34,267 nucleotides of DNA, from positions 1-34,267 of the forward strand of contig SVRN01000022.1 in NCBI GenBank assembly GCA_015064805.1, read 5' to 3'. Source of the stretch: Oscillospiraceae bacterium (GTDB taxonomy: Bacteria > Bacillota > Clostridia > Oscillospirales > CAG-272). Shown here piece after piece: positions 8,398 to 15,754 of the stretch (within the stretch, counting starts at the first letter, position 1; every line of letters starts with the position of its first letter). Both the position numbers and the translations under genes were made by a program. Under the pieces are notes generated by a model. It was not told where the DNA came from, made no database searches, and saw only the letters and a list, made by a program, of their open reading frames with translations.

Positions 8398-9432
8398 ATG
8401 TACAGATTTAACAGCGATTATCTTGAAGGAGCGCATCCAAACATCATTAACCGCTTGGTAGAGACCAATTCGATCCAGACACCCGGATACGGCCTGGATC
8501 CCATCAGCGATAGCGCAAAGGCTAAAATACGTGCCGCGTGCAACGCACCTGACGCCAAGGTATATTTTATGGTCGGGGGAACGCAAGTCAATTATACCGT
8601 CCTTGATTCTATCCTCAAACGATACGAAGGCGTCCTGGCAGCAGACACGGGACACGTTGCCGTTCACGAAGCCGGGGCGATCGAGTATTCGGGACATAAG
8701 GTCATCACCATACCCGAAAGCAACGGAAAGGTCGATTGTGCCGTGGCCAAGGCCTACCTTGAGCGTTTTTATGCCGACGGTGCATGGGAACACATGGTGC
8801 GCCCGGGAGCGATCTATATTTCACATCCCTCGGAGTATGGTACTCTTTATTCCAAAGCTGAGCTGACCGCCCTGCGTTCGCTTTGCGATAACTATGGCAT
8901 GCGCTTGTTTCTTGACGGTGCAAGACTGGGATATGCCTTGGCATCCGACGGGTCTGACCTGACGCTTGCCGATATCGCCGCGCTTTGCGACGTCTTTTAT
9001 ATCGGCGGAACGAAGGTAGGAGCTTTGTTTGGCGAGGCAGTAGTATTTACCAATCCCCATCTCGGAGAGGCTTTTTTCACAGAGATCAAGCAGCACGGCG
9101 CACTTCTCGCCAAGGGACGTCTGCTCGGCATACAGTTTGACGAGCTGTTCACAGACGGTCTTTACGTAAAGATCGCAGGTCACGCAGTCAAGCACGCCAT
9201 GCAGATCAAAAGCGAGCTGAAAGCCAAGGGCTACCGCTTTTACAATGATTCCTATACCAATCAACTTTTTCCTATCATTTCAAAGCAGAGGTTGGATTCT
9301 CTCAAGGATCAAGTCATCCTTGACGATTGGGGACCGTATGGGGACGCAAGCGACGGAATGAGAATCGTAAGAATCACCACAAGTTGGGCAACGACAAAAG
9401 AAGCTGTCAATACCCTTCTTTCCCTGCTTTGA
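8398..9432 (+). CDS. Threonine-aldolase-like PLP enzyme
   Basis: A 344-residue fold-type I pyridoxal-phosphate protein of the beta-eliminating lyase / low-specificity threonine aldolase family, which cleaves L-threonine or L-allo-threonine to glycine and acetaldehyde. Visible motifs are FMVGGTQVN (57-65, phosphate-binding turn), HVAVHEAGA (86-94, cofactor-stacking histidine), FLDGARLG (171-178, with D173 for the pyridine nitrogen) and YIGGTKVG (201-208) with K206 as the Schiff-base lysine. The frame is open upstream into the previous gene, but AAGGA (8386-8390) seven bases before the ATG at 8398 sets the start. It follows the STAND gene by 43 bases with no terminator or promoter seen. It may be co-transcribed by chance; no functional link to RNA repair is evident. 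Confidence 0.85.
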   Translation: MYRFNSDYLEGAHPNIINRLVETNSIQTPGYGLDPISDSAKAKIRAACNAPDAKVYFMVGGTQVNYTVLDSILKRYEGVLAADTGHVAVHEAGAIEYSGHKVITIPESNGKVDCAVAKAYLERFYADGAWEHMVRPGAIYISHPSEYGTLYSKAELTALRSLCDNYGMRLFLDGARLGYALASDGSDLTLADIAALCDVFYIGGTKVGALFGEAVVFTNPHLGEAFFTEIKQHGALLAKGRLLGIQFDELFTDGLYVKIAGHAVKHAMQIKSELKAKGYRFYNDSYTNQLFPIISKQRLDSLKDQVILDDWGPYGDASDGMRIVRITTSWATTKEAVNTLLSLL

Positions 9433-9466
9433 AATCCAATCCAAACGCCCATATGCGACAAAGGTA

Positions 9467-9495
9467 TTGACAAACATTATTAATTACGCTATAAT
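9467..9495 (+). promoter_or_regulatory. Consensus sigma-A promoter
   Basis: TTGACA (9467-9472) and TATAAT (9490-9495) with a 17-base spacer: a perfect consensus promoter for the surface-protein gene starting at 9575. It implies a leader of about 70 bases. Confidence 0.9.
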
Positions 9496-9514
9496 CATAT
9501 CATAACATATTAAA

Positions 9515-9560
9515 TGGATGTTGCTTCACGATTAATTCTTTCATAAACGAAGCGCATCCA
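9515..9560 (+). promoter_or_regulatory. 5'-leader hairpin before the ribosome binding site
   Basis: TGGATG (9515-9520) pairs with CATCCA (9555-9560), and GCTTC (9523-9527) pairs with GAAGC (9549-9553), with a small internal loop and a 21-base A/T-rich apical loop. The stem ends directly against the AAAGGAG ribosome binding site (9561-9567). It could stabilise the mRNA or modulate translation; no known riboswitch class is recognised. Confidence 0.5.
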
Positions 9561-9574
9561 AAAGGAGAAAAATC

Positions 9575-10684
9575 ATGAAAAACACGAGAAGAATCCTGAG
9601 CGTGATCCTGACGCTGGCAATGGTACTTGCCTTTGCCGTCACGGTCGCAGCGGACGACGTACTCAAGTCTGATCCTTGGGTCGCTCCCGAAAACGGAACC
9701 AACATCATCGCCGGCAAAAACTGCACCGTCAAAACCGACAGAGGCGATATGCCTGAAATGACCAACGGTTTCATTGGCGACAAACCAAGTGATGACTACT
9801 GGTCCGCAGGCCACGGTGGCCATAGTGAACCCGTACAGAATCCTATCGGCTACCAGTGCCCCAAATGCTCCAATGCCGACTGTGGCGCTTGGTTCCAGGT
9901 TGATTTGGACGAACTTTCCGAAATCGACGGTATCCGTATCTGCACGCTTGTGAATGAGGCGGCCATCTATCACTGGGAAGCATACGCTACCGACGATACC
10001 GCGAAGCCTCTGACCGAGTGGGTCAAGATCGCTGAAAAGACCACCGACGAGATCTCCAACACGGATGGCTACGCCGTCTTCTTCGACGAACCCATTCAGG
10101 TGAAGTCCGTCCGTATCTACGGTACTTACTGCAACTTGACCGGCGGCGACAATCGTTTCCGCGTAACCGAGATCGAGCTTTGGGACATCGAAGAGGTAGT
10201 TGAAACTCCTCCTACCGACGATCCCACCGATGATCCTACGGACGATCCCACCGATGATCCTACCGATGATCCTACGGACGATCCCACCAATGATCCTACC
10301 GATGATCCTACGGACGATCCCACCGATGATCCTACCGACGATCCCACCGACGACCCCACCGATGATCCCACGGACGATCCTACCGACGATCCCACCGACG
10401 ACCCCACCGATGATCCCACGGACGATCCTACGGACGATCCCACGGACGATCCTACGGACGATCCCACGGACGATCCTACGGACGATCCCACGGACGATCC
10501 TACGGACGACAAGCCTACGGACGACAAGCCTACGGACGACAAGCCTACGGACGACAAGCCTACGGACGACAAGCCTACCGAGCCTGAAGACGGTTGCAAG
10601 AGCGTCCTTTCCATCGGTGCTACCCTGTCGATGATCCTGGCAGGCGCATGGGTTGCGATCACCGCTCGCAAGAAGAACGACTAA
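9575..10684 (+). CDS. Secreted discoidin-like protein with PTDD stalk
   Basis: A 369-residue exported protein. Residues 1-27 are a signal peptide (basic start, hydrophobic core, AxA-type site near VTVAA). Residues 35-205 resemble an F5/8 type C (discoidin, galactose-binding-like) domain, with WFQVDLDELSEIDGIRI and late strands VKSVRIYG and VTEIELWD. An insert contains CPKCSNADC, possibly a disulfide or metal site. Residues 213-312 are 25 tandem Pro-Thr-Asp-Asp units (one reads PTND), followed by four KPTDD units. The last 29 residues hold a hydrophobic helix and end in RKKND. There is no LPxTG motif, so it is probably held by the C-terminal membrane helix with the acidic stalk spanning the wall. 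The promoter is strong and the unit is single-gene, so it is probably abundant. Its ligand is unknown; carbohydrate is plausible from the fold. Confidence 0.85.
   Translation: MKNTRRILSVILTLAMVLAFAVTVAADDVLKSDPWVAPENGTNIIAGKNCTVKTDRGDMPEMTNGFIGDKPSDDYWSAGHGGHSEPVQNPIGYQCPKCSNADCGAWFQVDLDELSEIDGIRICTLVNEAAIYHWEAYATDDTAKPLTEWVKIAEKTTDEISNTDGYAVFFDEPIQVKSVRIYGTYCNLTGGDNRFRVTEIELWDIEEVVETPPTDDPTDDPTDDPTDDPTDDPTDDPTNDPTDDPTDDPTDDPTDDPTDDPTDDPTDDPTDDPTDDPTDDPTDDPTDDPTDDPTDDPTDDPTDDPTDDPTDDKPTDDKPTDDKPTDDKPTDDKPTEPEDGCKSVLSIGATLSMILAGAWVAITARKKND
10211..10570 (+). repeat. In-frame 12-bp/15-bp minisatellite (PTDD/KPTDD)
   Basis: 25 units of 12 bases (10211-10510) encode Pro-Thr-Asp-Asp, then four units of 15 bases (10511-10570) encode Lys-Pro-Thr-Asp-Asp. 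Higher-order periods are visible. A 48-base block starting at 10331 repeats at 10379, and a 24-base block repeats four times from 10415 to 10510 with only the last base differing. This indicates recent slippage or unequal recombination and predicts length variation between strains. Confidence 0.97.
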
Positions 10685-10696
10685 TACTAAAATCGA

Positions 10697-10730
10697 ACAG
10701 CCATGCTTCACAAGAGCGTGGCTGTTTTTT
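10697..10730 (+). terminator. Rho-independent terminator
   Basis: The ACAGCCATGC arm (10697-10706) pairs with GCGTGGCTGT through one T-G wobble, with a 9-base loop and six T residues. It ends the surface-protein unit. Confidence 0.85.
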
Positions 10731-10773
10731 CACATTATTCTCACTTATTCCTCAAAAATTATGCGAATATGAA

Positions 10774-10803
10774 TTGACTTTTTGTTAATGAGTGTGTTAT
10801 AAT
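10774..10803 (+). promoter_or_regulatory. Sigma-A promoter of uracil permease
   Basis: TTGACT (10774-10779) and TATAAT (10798-10803) with an 18-base spacer. The -10 box overlaps an in-frame upstream ATG at 10802, which rules that ATG out as the translation start. Confidence 0.85.
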
Positions 10804-10861
10804 GGAAATTAATATAAGAACGTGTCAAAAAAAGAGACTTGTTCGGGAAAAGGAGAAAGAA

Positions 10862-12262
10862 ATGGCTAAAAATCTTGTTTACGACATCAAAGACAAACCC
10901 CAATTCAGCAAACTAATCGTTTTCGCCTTCCAGCAGCTCTTAGCGATCATCGCTGCGACCATCGCCGTTCCCGGTATCGTCGGTAACGGAATGTCGGCAT
11001 CTGCCGCCTTGCTTGGCGCCGGTGTCGGTACACTCGTTTACCAGCTGTTCACTAAGTTCCGCAGTCCCGTGTTTCTTGGTTCTTCCTTTGCCTTTATCGG
11101 TTCGATGTCTGCCGCATTTGCGGGAGCCGTTTCGATGAGCAGCCAGAGCCTCGGCTATCTGGGCCTTATCATCGGTGCCGTTTGCGCCGGCCTTGTTTAC
11201 ACCGTAATTGCTATCGTGGTCAAGTTTGCCGGTGTTGCTTGGATCAACAAGCTGATGCCCGCAGCCGTCATTGGGCCGACCGTTGCTCTTATCGGTCTTT
11301 CCTTGGCAAGCGCTGCCGTCAATGACGTATTCTCCTACGGAGAAACGATTAAGTTCGGCCTTAACAATTACTTCGTTATGAAGCCCTTTACCTGGGTATC
11401 CTTGATCTGCGCGCTGGTTACCCTGACTGTCGTTATCGTTTGCTCCGTCTACGGCAAGAAGATGGCCAAACTCATTCCCTTTATTATCGGTGTTCTCTCG
11501 GGCTATGCCGTAGCTCTGATCTTCACTCTGATCGGTGTAGCTACCAATAACGCTAACCTCATGATCCTTGACTTTGCTCCCTTCAAGGCTCTGGTTGCTG
11601 ACGGCGTAACGCTCTCCACCTTTCTCTCCGTTCCCAAGTTCTCCTTCGTTGAGGCTATCAAGGGCGTGAAGGACTTCGAGTGGAGCTATCTGGCAACCGT
11701 TGCCGTTGCGTACGTTCCCGTTGCCTTCGTCGTTTTCGCCGAGCACATTGCCGACCACAAGAACCTCTCCTCCATCATTGACGAGGATCTTCTGGAGAAC
11801 CCCGGTCTGCACCGCACGCTGCTTGGCGACGGTATCGGCTCCATGGCAGGTGCCTTCTTCGGCGGTTGCCCCAACACCACCTACGGTGAGTCCGTCGGTT
11901 GCGTTGCTATCACCCGTAACGCCTCCGTCGCTACCATTACCACCACAGCGATCATGGCGATCCTCATTTCCTTCGTATCTCCCTTCGTCGCTTTCCTGGA
12001 TTCCATTCCCGGTTGCGTCATGGGCGGCGTTTGCATCACGCTGTACGGCTTCATCGCCGTTTCGGGTCTGAAGATGATCCAGAAGGTTGACCTTGAGGAC
12101 AACGCCAACCTGTTCACCGTTTCCGTTATTCTTATCCCCGGTATCGGCGTCATGGCTATGTCTATCGGTAAGGTCGTTGTTACCCCCGTTGCTTGCGCTC
12201 TGATCCTGGGTATCGTCGTCAACATTCTTCTCAACAAGTTCAAGAAAAACAAGGCGGAATAA
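10862..12262 (+). CDS. uraA: Uracil permease (NCS2 family)
   Basis: A 466-residue polytopic membrane protein of the nucleobase-cation symporter 2 family. It imports uracil with a proton for pyrimidine salvage. The family signature GGCPNTTYGESVG (residues 334-346) followed by CVAITRNASV is the uracil-permease form, and the length and the many hydrophobic segments fit the 14-helix UraA fold. The start at 10862 has AGGAG six bases upstream; the longer reading frame begins inside the promoter. It is a single-gene unit with its own promoter and a strong terminator. No PyrR-binding leader or attenuator is visible in the roughly 50-base leader, so control by pyrimidines is not shown. A xanthine or mixed specificity is possible but less likely from the signature. 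Confidence 0.92.
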   Translation: MAKNLVYDIKDKPQFSKLIVFAFQQLLAIIAATIAVPGIVGNGMSASAALLGAGVGTLVYQLFTKFRSPVFLGSSFAFIGSMSAAFAGAVSMSSQSLGYLGLIIGAVCAGLVYTVIAIVVKFAGVAWINKLMPAAVIGPTVALIGLSLASAAVNDVFSYGETIKFGLNNYFVMKPFTWVSLICALVTLTVVIVCSVYGKKMAKLIPFIIGVLSGYAVALIFTLIGVATNNANLMILDFAPFKALVADGVTLSTFLSVPKFSFVEAIKGVKDFEWSYLATVAVAYVPVAFVVFAEHIADHKNLSSIIDEDLLENPGLHRTLLGDGIGSMAGAFFGGCPNTTYGESVGCVAITRNASVATITTTAIMAILISFVSPFVAFLDSIPGCVMGGVCITLYGFIAVSGLKMIQKVDLEDNANLFTVSVILIPGIGVMAMSIGKVVVTPVACALILGIVVNILLNKFKKNKAE

Positions 12263-12280
12263 TCTTACAAATAACAACCT

Positions 12281-12320
12281 GCTGCCCCCGATTCTTCCTG
12301 AATCGGGGGCAGCTTTTTTT
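12281..12320 (+). terminator. Strong Rho-independent terminator
   Basis: A perfect 14-base stem (12281-12294 with 12300-12313, containing CCCCC/GGGGG) with a 5-base loop and seven T residues. It ends the uracil permease unit. Confidence 0.95.
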
Positions 12321-12322
12321 GA

Positions 12323-12351
12323 TTGACAGCGAAAGGTCTTAGTGATATAAT
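12323..12351 (+). promoter_or_regulatory. Consensus sigma-A promoter
   Basis: TTGACA (12323-12328) and TATAAT (12346-12351) with 17 bases between. The -35 box starts three bases after the T tract of the preceding terminator. It drives the GNAT gene at 12376. Confidence 0.9.
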
Positions 12352-12375
12352 AAAAACAGAAAGGCGGTGCGACAT

Positions 12376-13122
12376 ATGATATTTGAAAAATACGTTCCCG
12401 GGCAAGAGAAAAACGCCGCATTTGCGGCCATATCCGATATGGTAGGCGGCATTACCGACGGTCGATCCTACGCCAGCATGATGGCACGTCGCATCAGCGG
12501 TGCGGTGGCTCATGAGTGCCATGACACCTTTTACGTCGCGCACGAGGACGGCAAGGCTGCCTCTCGACTGTGGATGGGCTGGGGGCGTCATAAGGATGCC
12601 ATTGGCAACTGGGGCAATTTCTATACCGTCGAGGCATACCGCCGCCGCGGCATCGGAGGCGGACTGCTCAGGCTGTGGTATGAGGATTTTCAAAGCGTGC
12701 AAGAGCCGCCGCTTTGCTTCTTATGTACCACGGGCAGTAAGGATATCACCGATCTGTACGGCCGCTTTGGCTTCAGCCCTGCAATTGTTGGACGGGAATA
12801 CGGCCCTCTTTACCGCCCCAACGGCAACAGCCCCGCTACCTTCCGCGAGTTCTACACGGCGTATTATCAACCCTCGGACGTTCTCTATCTGCGCCCCGCT
12901 ATCGTCGAATATCGCCATGAGATCGACTGTCTGTTGCGCTTTGTTTACGTTGACATGGGGCTTTCCTTTGGCCTTGGAACCCTTTCCAGCATCGAGGAGG
13001 GGCTGCTACGCGAGCCACATCGCACGAAAATGCTGTTTTCCGAGGACGGGCATTGCGTCGGCTGGCAGTTGGACGACCAACGGCAGATGCATCCCATGTA
13101 TGAGCATTGTCAAATCATATAG
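12376..13122 (+). CDS. GNAT-family N-acetyltransferase
   Basis: A 248-residue protein with the acetyl-CoA-binding signature FYTVEAYRRRGIGGGLL around residues 85-101 (RRxGIG pyrophosphate loop) and the later GNAT strand-helix LYGRFGF. After the GNAT fold (about residues 1-150) there is a further domain of about 100 residues with no recognised motif, making it longer than a minimal GNAT. The ATG at 12376 follows AGGCGGTG by six bases; a GTG at 12367 lies inside that site and is rejected. It is a single-gene unit with a consensus promoter. The acceptor substrate cannot be told from sequence. Confidence 0.85.
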   Translation: MIFEKYVPGQEKNAAFAAISDMVGGITDGRSYASMMARRISGAVAHECHDTFYVAHEDGKAASRLWMGWGRHKDAIGNWGNFYTVEAYRRRGIGGGLLRLWYEDFQSVQEPPLCFLCTTGSKDITDLYGRFGFSPAIVGREYGPLYRPNGNSPATFREFYTAYYQPSDVLYLRPAIVEYRHEIDCLLRFVYVDMGLSFGLGTLSSIEEGLLREPHRTKMLFSEDGHCVGWQLDDQRQMHPMYEHCQII

Positions 13123-13170
13123 GGTTGGGAATACTACCGTTTGCAAATATCAATCAAATCTCAAAAATCC

Positions 13171-13199
13171 AGCTTGTCCTAAAAACGGCGGGCTTTTTT
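13171..13199 (+). terminator. Weak Rho-independent terminator
   Basis: AGCTTGTC (13171-13178) pairs with GGCGGGCT (13187-13194) using three G-T wobbles, followed by a run of six T residues. It is the likely end of the GNAT unit. Confidence 0.55.
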
Positions 13200-13221
13200 A
13201 TAAAAAAATTCAGAAACGGTA

Positions 13222-13250
13222 TTGATTCTCTAACCACTTAATGCTATAAT
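13222..13250 (+). promoter_or_regulatory. Sigma-A promoter of the TIR gene
   Basis: TTGATT (13222-13227) and TATAAT (13245-13250) separated by 17 bases, about 20 bases ahead of the ribosome binding site of the TIR gene. Confidence 0.85.
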
Positions 13251-13281
13251 AAAACATTATATGTGCACATGGAGCTTGAAT

Positions 13282-14490
13282 ATGAAAAAACAAATTTTTA
13301 TCAGTTACCGTCGAGATGGTGGAGAAGCACTGGCACAGCTTTTGAATGACCGACTGAAGGCTATGGGGTACGGTGTTTTCTATGACATTGAATCGCTGAA
13401 GTCCGGACCGTTTGACACCAAATTATACGGTCAGATTGAAGAATGTGAGGATTTTCTTCTGGTATTACCACCACAAGCCTTAGATCGATGCATTTATAAG
13501 GAAGATTGGGTTCGATGCGAGATACGACACGCATTGGAACACCAAAAGAATATCATCCCTATCATGATGAGAGGCTTTGTTTTCCCCAAGGAACTGCCGG
13601 ATGATATCAGTAAGGTAAGTAAAATGAATGGTGTCGAGTTTGAGACCATGGAATACTTTGACGCGAAAATCGACAAAATCGTATCCATGCTTAAATCCAA
13701 GCCCGGAAAGCAAATCAGAAAACTTGAAAATTCTGACGCCCCTTCCCTCATCCGGAATGTATGCACCCTTGGTTCATGTGATTTTGATAACGCCTTCCCG
13801 AAGGATGGCACATACACGGAAGTCATAAATCGAGACCTGTACAACATCATTTATTTTCATCTGAAAACTGTGCCCATTACGGATAAAAAAACAGTCAGAA
13901 CTGAGATAGTAATTTATGACTCAAAAAATCATATCGTATACAATGACAATTCGGAATTCAATTGGCAGCCCACATACGATATGTTGTCCCTCTCATGGAT
14001 CATAAAAGGCAGAGACGGCTCCTTTATTAAATCTGGCGTGTATAGAGCAGAATTTCGTATGGAAAATTCCGCTGTTTACGAATACTATTTCAAGATTACC
14101 TCTGCTAACGAATCTTTACTGAAAAAAGAATTCTCCGAGGCAACAGAAGAGCTCGAGCAACCCTCGAAAAATCAATCTCAGGATTCACTGAGCGATGACG
14201 AAAAACTCCGCACACGTCCCAAGGGATTGCTTTTACATATCGCAACGTTCGTGGGCTTTATTCTTTTCATTAGCATGTTGCATTCCGGTGAAGATCCCCT
14301 TCCTTTGTTTTTCGGCGCCGGCGCATTAGTATTATATATTTTAATGATTATATATACGAGAAAATACGTCTGCAAAAGTCTAATTCTTGCTATGCTCTTA
14401 CCTTCGATTTTTCATTTTGGCTATGGAATATATCTTCTAGTCACAACCATTGTCTTCTGGGTTCGCTCTTCGCAAAAAAAACAGTCATGA
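13282..14490 (+). CDS. TIR-domain membrane protein
   Basis: A 402-residue protein. Residues 3-137 form a bacterial-type TIR domain: QIFISYRRDGGEAL (4-17), VFYDIESLKSG (32-42), DFLLVLPP (57-64) and DWVRCE (75-80). W76 and E80 fit the WxxxE motif, whose glutamate is catalytic in NAD-hydrolysing or NAD-cyclising TIRs. Residues about 155-275 look like a beta-sandwich with no family recognised. A polar linker follows, then hydrophobic segments at about 315-333, 341-358 and 366-394. The TIR would sit in the cytoplasm on the membrane. GGAG lies seven bases before the chosen ATG; an upstream ATG at 13261 has no ribosome binding site. It is a single-gene unit and no Thoeris-type partner is adjacent. 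A defence or cell-death role is an inference; TIR proteins also serve as scaffolds or toxins. Confidence 0.87.
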   Translation: MKKQIFISYRRDGGEALAQLLNDRLKAMGYGVFYDIESLKSGPFDTKLYGQIEECEDFLLVLPPQALDRCIYKEDWVRCEIRHALEHQKNIIPIMMRGFVFPKELPDDISKVSKMNGVEFETMEYFDAKIDKIVSMLKSKPGKQIRKLENSDAPSLIRNVCTLGSCDFDNAFPKDGTYTEVINRDLYNIIYFHLKTVPITDKKTVRTEIVIYDSKNHIVYNDNSEFNWQPTYDMLSLSWIIKGRDGSFIKSGVYRAEFRMENSAVYEYYFKITSANESLLKKEFSEATEELEQPSKNQSQDSLSDDEKLRTRPKGLLLHIATFVGFILFISMLHSGEDPLPLFFGAGALVLYILMIIYTRKYVCKSLILAMLLPSIFHFGYGIYLLVTTIVFWVRSSQKKQS

Positions 14491-14585
14491 AAAATCAATT
14501 TTAATTCAACATTTCAACATTGTGACATTGTATTGACAACAAGATAAATAAGCAAATCCTATGACCAAAAAGCGCGGCAACTGCT

Positions 14586-14612
14586 GAAGGAAAAAATTAG
14601 CATCCTTCTTTC
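14586..14612 (+). terminator. Possible weak terminator of the TIR gene
   Basis: GAAGGA (14586-14591) pairs with TCCTTC (14603-14608), an 11-base loop, then a short T-rich tail. It is the only hairpin seen between 14491 and the next promoter; the rest of this gap is A/T-rich with nothing recognisable. Confidence 0.3.
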
Positions 14613-14619
14613 ATTCTCG

Positions 14620-14648
14620 TTGACATCCCACCCCGATTGTGATACAAT
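14620..14648 (+). promoter_or_regulatory. Sigma-A promoter of the AEC permease
   Basis: TTGACA (14620-14625) and TACAAT (14643-14648) with a 17-base spacer. Confidence 0.85.
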
Positions 14649-14684
14649 GTATGCAAGCGAAGCCAATACCAAAGGAGCGTTTGC

Positions 14685-15668
14685 ATGAACTCGTTTTTGT
14701 TCGCAATTTCGGCCGTTGCCCCCATCATGATCATGGTTGCGATCGGCTATCTATTGAAAAAAATCAAGCTTGCAAACGCGGATATCGCCAAGGCGCTCAA
14801 TCGCTTGGTGTTCCGCGTTTTCTTGCCGTGTATGCTGTTTTTGAACGTATATAAAATGGACAGCATTGGCGAGATCGACCTCGGTTACGTCGCCTACGCG
14901 CTGATCGTATTACTCGTCATCTTTGCGCTCGGCATCCCCTGCGTGATGCTCGTGACCAAGCAGGGCGCGCGGCGCGGCGTGCTGCTGCAGGCCGTCTTTC
15001 GCTCCAACTACGCCTTGATCGGCATACCGCTTGCACAGTCGCTGTTTGGCGAGGAGGGCCTGGCCATCGCCACGCTACTCTCGGCCGCGGCCATTCCCGC
15101 CTTCAATGTTCTGGCCGTCATTTCCCTTTCCGTTTTTGGCGATGAGCAAAAGGTAAACGTCAAGAAGATCCTGCTCGGCATCGTCAAAAATCCGCTGATT
15201 TTGAGTGTGCTTGCCGGTGTTGCGGCACTTGGCGTCCGTGCTTTTTTCATCCGCACGGGCATTTCCTTCCGTCTTGCCGACGTCAAGCCCGTTTATACCG
15301 TACTTGGTTATCTTTCAAATTTAGCAACACCGCTGGCGTTGCTTGTACTGGGCGTACAATTTGAATTTTCCGCCGTCAAGGAAATGAAAAAGGAGATCAT
15401 CTTCGGTACGTTGGCACGAACGGTCCTCGCGCCCGCGCTTGCGATTGGCGTTGCGTTTCTTTTCTTGAAGGAACAGTTTAGCGGAGCGCATTTTGCGGCC
15501 TTCGTTGCCATGTTTGCCACGCCCGTGGCCGTATCCAGCGTACCGATGGCGCAGGAAATGAAGGGCGACGCTTCCCTTGCGGGACAGCTCGTCGTCTGGA
15601 CGACGCTTGCCTCGGCCCTCTCGGTGTTTTTCGCTTCGTGGCTACTCAAGTTCGCAGGCGTTTTTTGA
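14685..15668 (+). CDS. AEC-family (auxin efflux carrier) transporter
   Basis: A 327-residue very hydrophobic protein with two similar halves of about five helices each, the usual length and layout of the AEC family (TC 2.A.69). The N-terminus (VAPIMIMVAIGYLLKK) and the conserved FLPCMLFLNVY segment are typical. In bacteria these carriers move malate, malonate or other small organic acids; the substrate here cannot be read. AAAGGAG is seven bases before the ATG. It has its own promoter and precedes ddh, whose promoter starts just after this gene's stop codon with no terminator between, so read-through into ddh is likely. Confidence 0.87.
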   Translation: MNSFLFAISAVAPIMIMVAIGYLLKKIKLANADIAKALNRLVFRVFLPCMLFLNVYKMDSIGEIDLGYVAYALIVLLVIFALGIPCVMLVTKQGARRGVLLQAVFRSNYALIGIPLAQSLFGEEGLAIATLLSAAAIPAFNVLAVISLSVFGDEQKVNVKKILLGIVKNPLILSVLAGVAALGVRAFFIRTGISFRLADVKPVYTVLGYLSNLATPLALLVLGVQFEFSAVKEMKKEIIFGTLARTVLAPALAIGVAFLFLKEQFSGAHFAAFVAMFATPVAVSSVPMAQEMKGDASLAGQLVVWTTLASALSVFFASWLLKFAGVF

Positions 15669-15689
15669 CATATTTTTTTGATAATCTTC

Positions 15690-15718
15690 TTGTAATTTTC
15701 CCAATCGTGCGTTATAAT
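15690..15718 (+). promoter_or_regulatory. Sigma-A promoter of the ddh operon
   Basis: TTGTAA (15690-15695) and TATAAT (15713-15718) with a 17-base spacer, in the 86-base gap between the AEC gene and ddh. Confidence 0.75.
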
Positions 15719-15754
15719 ATAGCCGATAAATTTTTAGTGAAGGAACGATCAATT

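Noticed and set aside
10211-10570. Regular short repeats that could suggest a CRISPR array
   Set aside because: Units are 12 and 15 bases, contiguous, in frame, and without spacers; they encode PTDD/KPTDD.
10594-10684. Sortase-type anchor at the C-terminus of the surface protein
   Set aside because: A hydrophobic helix and basic tail are present, but no LPxTG-like motif precedes them.
9500-10711. Long minus-strand open frames across the surface-protein gene (about 403 and 181 residues, rich in GGIVRRI or SSVGS repeats)
   Set aside because: They are antisense readings of the 12-bp PTDD repeat, which is open in several frames. They lack a ribosome binding site, while the plus-strand frame has promoter, ribosome binding site, signal peptide and terminator.
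10802-10861. Upstream in-frame ATG giving a 20-residue longer uracil permease
   Set aside because: The ATG overlaps the -10 box of the promoter; the ATG at 10862 has AGGAG at proper distance.
10804-10861. Possible pyrimidine-responsive attenuator in the uracil permease leader
   Set aside because: The leader is about 50 bases long, with only a weak 4+3 pair stem and no PyrR-binding motif or alternative terminator.
10940-12421. 493-residue open frame antisense to the uracil permease
   Set aside because: Composition is low-complexity Asp/Gly/Asn-rich, it has no recognisable domain, and it crosses the terminator. The plus-strand frame is a clear NCS2 permease.
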